A stretch of DNA of 64,000 nucleotides from Actinoplanes sp. DH11 (GTDB lineage Bacteria > Actinomycetota > Actinomycetes > Mycobacteriales > Micromonosporaceae), in NCBI RefSeq assembly GCF_020873875.1, contig NZ_JAHWGU010000006.1:124001-188000 (forward strand), given 5' to 3'. A program made the position numbers and the translations under genes. The notes beneath the pieces are model-generated. The model did not search any database. It was given only the letters and a program-made list of their open reading frames with translations, and was not told the origin of the DNA. Positions 1 through 8,030 of this stretch are shown here, one piece after another (position 1 is the stretch's first letter; each line of letters opens with the position of its first letter).

Positions 1-1
1 C

Positions 2-763
2 GCCGGCCGGGTGTCCGCCGCCGGCCTCGACCCCGTCATCGGCGACATGCGCGACGCCGACCTGGTGCGTGAGCTCGCCGGCAAGAGCGACGCGGTGATC
101 CACACGGCAAGTCCCGGCGACGCCTCGAGCGCCGCGGCCGAGGCGGCGTTCGCCGACGCGGTGCTCGCCGGCGGGCCGGCGACGTTCATCCGCACCGGCG
201 GCGTCTGGGTCCACGGCGACGGCGCCGCGATCACCGAGGAGACCCCGGTCGCCGCGCCGCCGCTGGTGGCCTGGCGTCAGGAGATCGACCGGCGGGTGCT
301 GACCACGGCGGGGCTGCGTGCGGTGCTCATCGAGCCCGGCATCGTCTACGGCCACGGCAGCGGCATCCCCGGCATGGTCGTCGGGGCGGCCGTAACCGGC
401 GACGCGCTGACGCTGATCGGCGACGGCACCCAGCACTGGACGACCGTGCACGTCGACGACCTGGCCCGGCTCTACGTGGCGGCGCTCGATCGGGCCGGCC
501 ACGGCGAGGTGTTCCTCGGCGTGAGCGGCGTCAACCCGACGACCCGCGAGCTGGGCGAAGCGGCGAGCCACCGCCTCGGCCTGGGCGGCCGGGTGGTCCC
601 GGAGCCTGCGGCGGCCACCGTGGAGCGGCTCGGCGAGTTCGGGCGGGCGCTGCTGCTGGACCAGCAGGCCACGGGCGAGAAGGCGCGGCGGGTGCTGGGC
701 TGGCAGCCGGTCCGTCCGTCGCTGGTGGGGGAAATCGCGGCGGGCGGCTACGACCCCCGCTGA
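2..763 (+). CDS. NAD-dependent epimerase/dehydratase (SDR), 5' end outside window
   Basis: An open frame enters from the left edge and ends at TGA, leaving about 253 visible residues. The N-terminal GxxGxxG nucleotide-binding loop must lie outside the window. What is visible fits an extended short-chain dehydrogenase: a GDMRDADLV segment after a beta strand, DAVIHTASPG at the usual end of the fourth strand, a YGHGSGIPG substrate-side segment, and a VHVDDLARLYVAAL helix as in the C-terminal half of NAD(P)-dependent epimerases. I do not see a clear YxxxK catalytic pair, so it may belong to the atypical NmrA/YeeZ-like branch. The substrate cannot be named. No partner gene lies downstream; the next intact gene is a chemoreceptor 670 bp away. 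Confidence 0.8.
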   Translation, partial: AGRVSAAGLDPVIGDMRDADLVRELAGKSDAVIHTASPGDASSAAAEAAFADAVLAGGPATFIRTGGVWVHGDGAAITEETPVAAPPLVAWRQEIDRRVLTTAGLRAVLIEPGIVYGHGSGIPGMVVGAAVTGDALTLIGDGTQHWTTVHVDDLARLYVAALDRAGHGEVFLGVSGVNPTTRELGEAASHRLGLGGRVVPEPAAATVERLGEFGRALLLDQQATGEKARRVLGWQPVRPSLVGEIAAGGYDPR

Positions 764-1019
764 GTCACGGGCCGGTTGGCCGTGATCGGAGCGGGACCAC
801 GCTTGCTTCATGCAGGTCGTCACTCGTCTCACCCGCAGCGTGCGCCCCGGCCCTGATCAGTGCACTGGATGCGGTGGGCCAGGTTCGCGCCCGAGGCTGA
901 CGACGGCGCTGACACGGTGGTTTGGGGCTGCCTGGTGGCGGCCCCGGACGATCCGTGGCCGGTGCTACTGCTCGATGAGCGCCGCGACCCGGCCGCCCAC
1001 GGCGTCGACCGTTGCGACG

Positions 1020-1210
1020 CTCACCTTCCAGCAGGCCGCTATGAGCACCCCGCTGCAGATCCCGATCATCTACGGCGTCGATGCCGCCCACGGCCACGGC
1101 AACGTGCACGGCGCCACCATCTTCCCGCAGAACATCGGCCTCGGCGCCACCCGCAATCCGAGACTGGTCGAGCGGTCTACCACGCCACCGCCGCCGAAGT
1201 CCGCCGGTGA
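1020..1210 (+). pseudogene. Fragment of a GH3 beta-glucosidase, frameshifted
   Basis: Translation from 1020 to 1175 gives a stretch resembling the N-terminal TIM barrel of family 3 glycoside hydrolases, including [35 protein letters not shown] and LVER. At about 1175 the reading moves to the -1 frame, where [11 protein letters not shown] continues the family pattern, then meets TGA at 1208-1210. No start codon or upstream GH3 sequence is recognisable, and the remaining roughly 700 residues of a GH3 enzyme are missing. This is a dead remnant, not a short gene. The rest of the 764-1429 gap holds only a promoter-like site. Confidence 0.75.
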
Positions 1211-1342
1211 GTTGCCGGGCAGGTCGGAGAGGCTGGGGCAGGACACTCGCGACCGGATTTGCTTCGTGGCCCGGATCGTGCTCGGTAATTCCGCTCAACG
1301 CACACAGGCGGTCTGCTCGGCGCACCGCCCGGAGTCCCAAAG

Positions 1343-1370
1343 CTCATACTCGCCTGTCGGGTGTCGATAG
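1343..1370 (+). promoter_or_regulatory. FliA (sigma-28)-like promoter of chemoreceptor 1
   Basis: CTCA (1343-1346), a 16-nt spacer, then GTCGATAG (1363-1370), 60 bp before the start codon. Motility sigma factors read CTCA/TAAA - about 15-17 nt - GCCGATAA, and a CTCA-N15-17-GCCGAA form is, as I recall, described for Actinoplanes. An 11-bp inverted repeat with one mismatch (1345-1355 with 1369-1379) overlaps it and could be a repressor site. Confidence 0.45.
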
Positions 1371-1429
1371 GTGAGTATGCCCCCGGTTCCGGGATGGCGG
1401 AGTGAGACGAGTCCAGAGGCGCCTCAAAG

Positions 1430-3022
1430 ATGAAGAATATGACGATCGGACGCCGCCTGGGTGCGGGATTCCTTGTAGTGGTCCTCGCCATGGTCGCCTT
1501 GGCTGTGGTGGGTGTGGCCCAGGTCAACCGGATCAATGACAAGCTTGCCGTGATCAATGACCGAAACGCGGTCAAGCAGCGGTACGCGATCAACTTCCGC
1601 GGCAGCGTGCACGACCGGGCCATCGCGTTGCGTGACCTCGTCTACGCCACCGACACCGCAGGGATCAACGCCGAGAAGGCGTTGATCGACAAACTGGCTG
1701 CGACGTACACGGAGTCGGAGACGAAGATGAACGACATCTTCGCCGATCCTTCCAATGTCAACGATGCCGAGAAGGCTGCCCTCGCCGGTATCGCGAAGGT
1801 TCAGCTGGACACCAACCCGCTCGTCGAGAGGATTATCGGGCTGCGTGAGAGCGGCCAGCGTGCCGAGGCGGTCGAGCTGCTGAACGGCGACGCCAAGCCG
1901 GCCTTCATCGAGTGGCTGCGCGTCATCAACGTGTTCATCGATATGGAAGAGGCGATGAACAAGTCGGAGACCGCCGACGCCCGGGGCATTGCCGACAACT
2001 TTCTGATGATGATGGGTTTGCTGCTGCTCGGCGCGGTCGCCATCGCGGCCGTGGTGGCCAGGACGGTCACCCGCAGCGTCACCCGCCCGTTGGGCGACGC
2101 GGTGTCGGCGCTCGCGGCAGTCGCTGAGGGTGACCTGACGCGCCGTCTCAACGTGCGATCCCACGACGAAGTCGGACAGATGAGCAAGTCGGTCAACACC
2201 GCCCTGGAATCAATGGGCGCCGTGATGAGTCGACTGGCGAGCGGCACCGAGACGCTGAGCGCGGCCAGCGAGCGCATGGGCCGGCTCTCCGCCCAGCTCG
2301 CCGACGGGGCGCGGAAGTCGTCGCAGCAGACCGACGTGGTTTCCGCCTCCGCCGACGAGGTGTCACGCAACGTGAACACCGTCGCCGCAGGCTCCGCGGA
2401 GATGGGCGCCTCGATCCGGGAGATCTCACACAGTGCCAACGAAGCGGCCACCGTCGCCGGCAAGGCCGTCACTGCCGTGCAGGCCACCACCGCCTCGATG
2501 TCCCGGCTCGGCACGTCCAGCCGTGAGATCGGCGACGTCGTCAAGACCATCACCAGCATCGCCGAGCAGACCAACCTGCTCGCCCTCAACGCCACCATTG
2601 AAGCGGCCCGCGCCGGCGAGCTCGGTAAAGGCTTCGCCGTGGTGGCCGGCGAAGTCAAGGACCTCGCCCAGGAAACGGCCCGGGCGACCGAGGACATTGC
2701 CCGCCGAGTGCAGGCCATCCAGGCTGACACCACCGGTGCGGTCGCTGCGATCCAGCAGGTCTCCGAGGTCATTCAGCAGATCAACGAATACCAGACCACG
2801 ATCGCCTCGGCGGTAGAGGAACAAACCGCCACCACCAACGAGATCAACCGCAGCGTCGCCGAGGCCGCGACCGGCTCCACCCAGATCGCCGCGAACATCG
2901 GCGAGGTAGCGACCGTCGCGCGCGACACCACCGCACTGGTCCACCAAACCGAGCAGACCGTCGACGAACTGTCCCAGCTCACCGGCGAACTACGCACCCT
3001 GGTTTCCCGATTCCGCATTTAA
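1430..3022 (+). CDS. Methyl-accepting chemotaxis protein (chemoreceptor 1)
   Basis: A 530-residue inner-membrane chemoreceptor that signals through a CheA/CheW array to the flagellar motor. It has a short cytoplasmic start, TM1 at about residues 9-31, a helical periplasmic domain of about 155 residues (four-helix-bundle type), TM2 at about 190-212, a HAMP domain to about 265 and a long coiled-coil signalling domain to the C-terminus. The signalling tip carries the invariant [23 protein letters not shown] at 1430 is chosen; a second ATG three codons later is possible. There is no NWETF-like CheR/CheB tether. It is monocistronic, behind a FliA-like promoter and before a strong hairpin. It is similar in design to the receptor at 48012-49658. 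The ligand is unknown. Confidence 0.95.
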   Translation: MKNMTIGRRLGAGFLVVVLAMVALAVVGVAQVNRINDKLAVINDRNAVKQRYAINFRGSVHDRAIALRDLVYATDTAGINAEKALIDKLAATYTESETKMNDIFADPSNVNDAEKAALAGIAKVQLDTNPLVERIIGLRESGQRAEAVELLNGDAKPAFIEWLRVINVFIDMEEAMNKSETADARGIADNFLMMMGLLLLGAVAIAAVVARTVTRSVTRPLGDAVSALAAVAEGDLTRRLNVRSHDEVGQMSKSVNTALESMGAVMSRLASGTETLSAASERMGRLSAQLADGARKSSQQTDVVSASADEVSRNVNTVAAGSAEMGASIREISHSANEAATVAGKAVTAVQATTASMSRLGTSSREIGDVVKTITSIAEQTNLLALNATIEAARAGELGKGFAVVAGEVKDLAQETARATEDIARRVQAIQADTTGAVAAIQQVSEVIQQINEYQTTIASAVEEQTATTNEINRSVAEAATGSTQIAANIGEVATVARDTTALVHQTEQTVDELSQLTGELRTLVSRFRI

Positions 3023-3067
3023 GCTTGCCCACACCCAGGACAGCAGACCGACGTCCTGGTCTGCCGC

Positions 3068-3098
3068 CGATACGGCGCGACCCGGTCGCGCCGTATCG
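3068..3098 (+). terminator. Hairpin after chemoreceptor 1
   Basis: A perfect 14-bp stem (CGATACGGCGCGAC, 3068-3081, with its complement at 3085-3098) closes a 3-nt loop 46 bp after the stop codon. There is no T tract, as is common in actinomycetes. It may also serve the convergent membrane-protein gene. Nothing else is recognisable up to 3303. Confidence 0.7.
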
Positions 3099-3303
3099 GG
3101 GGGAGGCACGGCCGGTGCGCCGGGGCCGTTGGGCGATTCAACGACACTGGTAAGGCCGCACGTCTATCAGCGCGGTCGGCCGCGTTTGTCCTGCACTGTT
3201 AGCCGCTGAGATGGACGTCGGGGTCAAGGGTCTCGCAACCCGGCCCAAGCGCCCGGAATCGGGACCGGTGGACACGGTCCAGCTTGACTGGCGAGCTCGG
3301 TTC

Positions 3304-4059
3304 CTACGCGGTGGCGGTGCGCAGCGCGAGGGAGATGCCGATGCAGTGGGCGGCGAAGGCTGCGATGGTCAGTGCGTGGAAGACCTCGTGGAACCCGAAC
3401 CAGCGCGGGCTGGGGTTGGGCCGTTTGAAGCCGTACACGACAGCGCCGAGGGTGTAGAGCACGCCGCCGAGGACGAGGAACGTGATGACCGGTGCGCCGC
3501 CGGCCTGCCAGAACGTTGGTAGGTAGATCACGGCCACCCATCCCAGGGCGATGTACACCGGCACGTACAGCCAGCGTGGGGCGCCGACCCACAGCACCCG
3601 GAAGGCGACGCCGGCGAGTGCGCCGCCCCAGACGATCCACAGCAGGGTACGGGCATGGCCCGGTGGCAGCAGCAACACGCAGAACGGCGTGTACGTGCCG
3701 GCGATGATAAGGAAGATGTTGGCGTGGTCGAAGCGCCGCAGCACCTTCTCGGCGCGCCCGGCCCAGTTACCGCGGTGATACAGCGCGCTGATACCGAACA
3801 GCAGCGCCGCCGACAGCGTGAAGAGCCCCAGCGCCAGCTTCGAGGGGGCGTCCGGGGACAGCGCGGTCAACAGTGCTCCGACGGCGACCGCGACGGGGAA
3901 GGTGCCGGCATGCAACCAGCCCCGCAGCCGGGGCTTGATCATGGCGCTGATGTGGTCGAGGCCCTGCTCGACCCGGTCCTCGAGCCGGTCCATACCGGCA
4001 TCGAGGCCGGCACTCGGCCGGTTGTCGTCCTCTGCGGGGTGGGAACGGTCCATAGTCAC
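3304..4059 (-). CDS. trhA: Hemolysin III / PAQR-family membrane protein
   Basis: A 251-residue protein with a charged N-terminal segment of about 45 residues followed by seven predicted membrane helices. It has the family signatures ISALYHRG at the end of one helix, RRFDHANIFLIIAGTYTPF across the next, and a C-terminal FGFHEVFHALTIAAFAAHC, which together supply the Ser/His/Asp residues proposed to bind zinc in PAQR-type proteins. Bacterial members (YqfA/TrhA) are linked to membrane-lipid homeostasis; the hemolysin name is historical. The N-terminal extension (GLDAGMDRLEDRVEQGLDHI) is longer than in most relatives. It stands alone, convergent with chemoreceptor 1. The start is the first ATG; a second ATG follows two codons later. 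Confidence 0.9.
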   Translation of the reverse strand: MTMDRSHPAEDDNRPSAGLDAGMDRLEDRVEQGLDHISAMIKPRLRGWLHAGTFPVAVAVGALLTALSPDAPSKLALGLFTLSAALLFGISALYHRGNWAGRAEKVLRRFDHANIFLIIAGTYTPFCVLLLPPGHARTLLWIVWGGALAGVAFRVLWVGAPRWLYVPVYIALGWVAVIYLPTFWQAGGAPVITFLVLGGVLYTLGAVVYGFKRPNPSPRWFGFHEVFHALTIAAFAAHCIGISLALRTATA

Positions 4060-4442
4060 GGCACCGTGGTTACCCCACCTGAACGGTGAGCAAGCAGCTG
4101 AACCCAGTGTGCCCTCGTACGGCCGCGTTTCCGGGGAGTCCGGCCGGGTGGTGTCCCGGCGAGTGCGGAAACGTGGCCGCTGCGTCTGATTAGTGCCCGT
4201 TGGGAAGGGTCTTGTCCGAGCCCGATTGTTCCGCTGGACAGCTGAACGACCGGTCCACTTCGATGCCGCCCCCTCCTGGGTTCAAGGTGTCCCCCTGAAG
4301 GTTGGACTTCGGCTCCAGCCGGCGTAGATAAGTGGCGCCCGTGTCGCTCACGCGTCGAGCTGCCAGCTACCGCCGAGGTTGAGGCCGACCGCCCGGGTGT
4401 AACGTCCGAGCGAGTAACTCCCCTCATCCTCCGGAGTCCCGG
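4060..4442. other. Divergent intergenic region, nothing recognised
   Basis: 383 bp between two divergent genes. I see no tandem repeat, RNA gene or convincing coding segment. Only the GGAG ribosome-binding site at 4433-4436 for the downstream TTG start could be assigned. Confidence 0.5.
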
Positions 4443-7400
4443 TTGACCGCGAGCCTGCTGACCGCCATGGCTGACCGCCTCGACGCCGCTCCGCGGGCGC
4501 CCCTCTACACGTTCCTCGATCGCCACGGGAAGGAGATCGACGCGGCGGACCGCCAGGAGATCGTGCGGCGGGCGGCCGGCATCGCGGACTTCCTGCAGGC
4601 GTCCGGGGTCGCGCCCGGCGACCGGGTGCTGCTCATCTTCCCGCCCGACGGTCTGGAGTTCGTCGCGAGCTTCTTCGGGTGCATGCTCCTCGGCGCGATC
4701 GCGGTCCCGGTGGCCAGCCCCGACCCGCGGCATCTCGATCGGGAACTGCCAAAGCTCCGGCACATCGCCGAGGACAGCGGCGCACGCGTCGCCCTCACCC
4801 ATGCGAAGTACCGCGCGCTCACCACGCTGGCGTCGGTACGCGACGGCGTGGCGGGCCGCTGGCGCGGCCGCGAGACGTCGAGCTGGCCGGAACTGGTCTG
4901 GCTGCTGTCCAATCGCGTCAAGCGTGCGGATCCTGAGGCGGCCGCGGCCCGGCTGGCCCGCGCGGCCGCCCGGTTCGGGCCGGACGACGTCGTGTACCTG
5001 CAGTACACCTCCGGCTCGACGTCGGCCCCCAGGGGCGTCGTCGTGCGGCACCGGAATCTGACGCACAATCTCGAGCTGATCGCACGCAACACCCGGGTCG
5101 ACAGCGAGTCGGTGCTCGTCGGCTGGGTGCCGCTGTTCCACGACATGGGGCTGGCCGGCGGGATCCTCAACGCGATGTTCACCGGGGCGCGCTGCATCGC
5201 CTTCTCCTCGATGACCTTCCTGGCCGCTCCGCGTCTGTGGCTCGAGGCGATCGATCGCTATCGCGGCACGCACATCGCCGGGCCGAACTCCGGCTACGAC
5301 TACGTGTTGCGCGGTCTGCGCGACGGCGACTCGTTCGACCTCTCGTCGCTCCGCGCCACCCTGCAGGGCGGTGAGCCGATGCTGGCCGCCACGATGGACC
5401 GCTTCGAAGCCGGGCTCAGCCGGATGGGCTTCGATCCGGCGTCGTTCGGCAACATCTACGGCATGGCCGAGGCCGTGCTGTTCGTCTGCGGCAGGGTGGG
5501 CCGGAAGCCGACGCTGCTCCGCGGGGATCGGGCCCTGCTGGATCGTGACGGCGTGATCGTCGCGCCGGCACCGGGCGCACCCGCGGTGACGCTCGTGGGC
5601 AGCGGTGTCCCCGACGCGGAGTGGGGTGTGTCGGTGATCGCCGTCGACCCCGTGACCCGGCGGCCGCGGCCGCCCTACGCTGTCGGCGAGCTGTGGATCT
5701 CCAGTCCCAGCGTGTCGAGCGGTTACTGGGGGCGGACCGAGGAGGAGAACGCGGCCGTCTTCGCCGCGCGCCCGGCGACCGGGGACGGCCCGGCCGACAG
5801 GCGACGTTTCCTGCGTACCGGTGATCTCGGGGTGATCGGCGACGACGGTGAGGTGTTCCTCTGCGGCCGCCTCAAGGACCTCATCATCGTCGGGGGCCGC
5901 AACATTCATCCGCAGGATCTGGAAGCGGCGGTGGTGGCGGCCGATCCGATTCTGCGGCCGGGCAACGCGGTCGCCTTCGGGGTGCGGGTCGACGGCGTCG
6001 AGCGGGTCGTGGTGGCGGCCGAGCTGCGCAAGAAGGTACTGCGGAACAGGGCGCCGATCCCGCTGGACCGCGCGGCCTCGGCGATCCGGGCCGCAGTGGT
6101 CTCGCACTGTGGGGTGCAGTGTCATGAGGTCCTGCTGTTGAGGCCGGACAGTATTCCGAAGACGACCAGCGGAAAGCTGCGACGCACACAGTGCAAGCAC
6201 CAGTGGACGGTCGGCTCGCTGCGTTCGTCGGCGATCTCGGGACAACGCAGGCCGACGCGGGAGACGTTGCCCCGGGCGGGCCCGGACGGCGAGCCGGAGT
6301 ACGTGCTCCGCCTGCTGCAGACCGAAGTCGCGGAGGTGCTGCAACTGACCGACCCGAACGACGTATCGGTGGATCGGCCGCTGCCCGACGTCGGCCTCGA
6401 CTCGCTCGGGTTGATCGATCTGGCCCAGCGCGTCGAGGATCGGACCGGAGCGCGCATCCCGCCGGCGAGCTTCGGCAACGACTCGACCCTGCGGGCGATG
6501 GCGACCTCGGTGGTACGGCACGTCGAGCCGGCGCCCCCCGAACCGGGCGAGGCTCCGGACACCGGCGACGTCTCGTTCAGCGCCGCGCAGCGGCGCGCCC
6601 TGGAACTAGGGCAATGGGACGGATGGACCCGTACGGTCATGCTCGACGTCCATCGGCGGCTCACCTCGGACCGTCTGCGTCGAGCCGCGTCCGCGCTGGT
6701 CGCCCGGCACGAGGCGCTGCGCCTGCGGTTCCGCCGCGACGACGGTCGATTCGCGCAGCGCTACGGCGACATCGAGGGCAGTTTCGCCGTCGAGTCGATC
6801 ACGCTGGACCGGCCCGACGTGCTCCCGGCGCTCCTCAGCGAGCAGCATCGCCGCGTCAGCGTCGAGCACGGCCCGCTGATGCGTCTCCTTCTGATCAGGA
6901 CCGGCTCCAGGCAACGTCTGTTCATCGTGGTCCACCGCCTCGTGATGGACGGGGTCACGGTGCGCATCCTGCTGGATGACCTGGACCACCTCTGCCGGTT
7001 GGACGAACAGGGCGAGGCCATGCAGCCGGCCCGGACGTCGGCGCGCTTCGAGGTGTTCTCCGGCTGGATGAACGACTTCGCCCACCGGGGCGCGACGGAC
7101 GATCTGGAGTTCTGGCGTACTCAGCTCGCAGTGCCACCGCCGGCCACCTACGACCCGCTGGCGCATCCCGGCGTGCGGATGGAGGACCTGGTCACCGCCC
7201 GCCACAGCCTGCCGCCCGAGGAGACGCGCGCGCTCCGCAACGTACGGATGACCGGGCCGGAGGCAGGCCGCGCACCGCTCGCCACCACTCTGCTCACGGC
7301 GCTGGTGCGGACCGCTCAGCGCCAGTGGAGCTGCGGGCGTCTCGTGGTCGAGCTCTCCGGCTCGGGGAGACAGACGGCGGTGCACGGCCTAGATCTCTCA

Positions 7401-7892
7401 CGGACGGTCGGCGATCTGCACTGCACCTTCCCCCTCGTCTTCGAGGACAGCCGGTCCCAGGGCCCGGCCGAGACGCTGACCGCGGTGGGCGAACGGCTTG
7501 CCGGTGTCCCGTCCGGGGGTCTGTCGTTCGACGGCCTCAGATATCTGAACGACGATCCGGACGTGCGACGGAGCATCCGCCGGACCTCGGCTCCGACGCT
7601 CTGGTTCAACTTCCAGGGCGAGATGCCGACGCGGAGCCGCAGCGGCCTCTTCTCTCTGAGTACGGCCGCCGTCTGTGACGTGCGGGATCCCGGGGCCGGC
7701 GTGCGGCAGCCGCCGCTCTACGTCGAATGCACGGTCGTCGGCGGCACGACCCGCATCGTCTGGGAATACTCGCCCCGGCGGCTGTGGTGGACCGGACCCG
7801 AGATCGACCAGTGGATGACCCGGTTCCGCAACGAGCTCCACCACCTGGTCCGAACGGGACGAGGCTTCCCGATCCGTCAGACGTCGCGGTAG
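4443..7892 (+). CDS. Fatty acyl-AMP ligase - acyl carrier - condensation/epimerase-like tri-domain protein
   Basis: 1,149 residues. Residues 1 to about 590 are an adenylate-forming domain of the fatty acyl-AMP ligase type: YTSGSTSAPRGV (from Y188), WVPLFHDMGLAGG, and a C-terminal GRLKDLIIVGGRNIHPQDLE. About 620-695 is a carrier domain with GLDSLG, phosphopantetheine site Ser654. About 705-1149 is a condensation-superfamily domain closest in pattern to NRPS epimerization or terminal domains: ARHEALRLRF, HRLVMDG at 831-837, SRTVG at 986-990, and a WFNFQGE motif. The HHxxxDG motif reads HRxxxDG, so the second His is Arg832. TTG is chosen as start because GGAG lies 6 bp upstream; ATG at 4470 is an alternative. 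Presumably it activates a fatty acid, loads it on its own carrier and passes it on, but no other PKS/NRPS gene is nearby. The product is unknown. Confidence 0.85.
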   Translation: MTASLLTAMADRLDAAPRAPLYTFLDRHGKEIDAADRQEIVRRAAGIADFLQASGVAPGDRVLLIFPPDGLEFVASFFGCMLLGAIAVPVASPDPRHLDRELPKLRHIAEDSGARVALTHAKYRALTTLASVRDGVAGRWRGRETSSWPELVWLLSNRVKRADPEAAAARLARAAARFGPDDVVYLQYTSGSTSAPRGVVVRHRNLTHNLELIARNTRVDSESVLVGWVPLFHDMGLAGGILNAMFTGARCIAFSSMTFLAAPRLWLEAIDRYRGTHIAGPNSGYDYVLRGLRDGDSFDLSSLRATLQGGEPMLAATMDRFEAGLSRMGFDPASFGNIYGMAEAVLFVCGRVGRKPTLLRGDRALLDRDGVIVAPAPGAPAVTLVGSGVPDAEWGVSVIAVDPVTRRPRPPYAVGELWISSPSVSSGYWGRTEEENAAVFAARPATGDGPADRRRFLRTGDLGVIGDDGEVFLCGRLKDLIIVGGRNIHPQDLEAAVVAADPILRPGNAVAFGVRVDGVERVVVAAELRKKVLRNRAPIPLDRAASAIRAAVVSHCGVQCHEVLLLRPDSIPKTTSGKLRRTQCKHQWTVGSLRSSAISGQRRPTRETLPRAGPDGEPEYVLRLLQTEVAEVLQLTDPNDVSVDRPLPDVGLDSLGLIDLAQRVEDRTGARIPPASFGNDSTLRAMATSVVRHVEPAPPEPGEAPDTGDVSFSAAQRRALELGQWDGWTRTVMLDVHRRLTSDRLRRAASALVARHEALRLRFRRDDGRFAQRYGDIEGSFAVESITLDRPDVLPALLSEQHRRVSVEHGPLMRLLLIRTGSRQRLFIVVHRLVMDGVTVRILLDDLDHLCRLDEQGEAMQPARTSARFEVFSGWMNDFAHRGATDDLEFWRTQLAVPPPATYDPLAHPGVRMEDLVTARHSLPPEETRALRNVRMTGPEAGRAPLATTLLTALVRTAQRQWSCGRLVVELSGSGRQTAVHGLDLSRTVGDLHCTFPLVFEDSRSQGPAETLTAVGERLAGVPSGGLSFDGLRYLNDDPDVRRSIRRTSAPTLWFNFQGEMPTRSRSGLFSLSTAAVCDVRDPGAGVRQPPLYVECTVVGGTTRIVWEYSPRRLWWTGPEIDQWMTRFRNELHHLVRTGRGFPIRQTSR

Positions 7893-7979
7893 ACGCCGAA
7901 CTGTCCGGCAGGCTCGGAACTTCGACGTTCATTGATGGCTGAGGGTTGTGTTTTGTATCCGGGAGATTACAGGATGTCG

Positions 7980-7993
7980 TGGGAGCGCTCCCG
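7980..7993 (+). promoter_or_regulatory. CebR/CelR-type operator before the cellulase gene
   Basis: TGGGAGCGCTCCCG, a palindrome matching 13 of 14 positions of the TGGGAGCGCTCCCA box bound by LacI-family cello-oligosaccharide repressors (CelR, CebR) in actinomycetes. It lies 37 bp before the GTG start. No cebR-like gene is in the window, so the regulator would act from elsewhere. Confidence 0.8.
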
Positions 7994-8030
7994 CGCTCTC
8001 GTCCCCAATCCCCCATGAAGGAGTTCGAGC

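Noticed and set aside
810..1370. A single 186-codon plus-strand gene between 0.8 and 1.4 kb
   Set aside because: Only the middle matches a family (GH3) and that match continues in another frame; the ends look random.
4056..6521. Long minus-strand open frame opposite the acyl-AMP ligase
   Set aside because: No domain, biased composition, and the opposite strand is fully explained by the FAAL domain.
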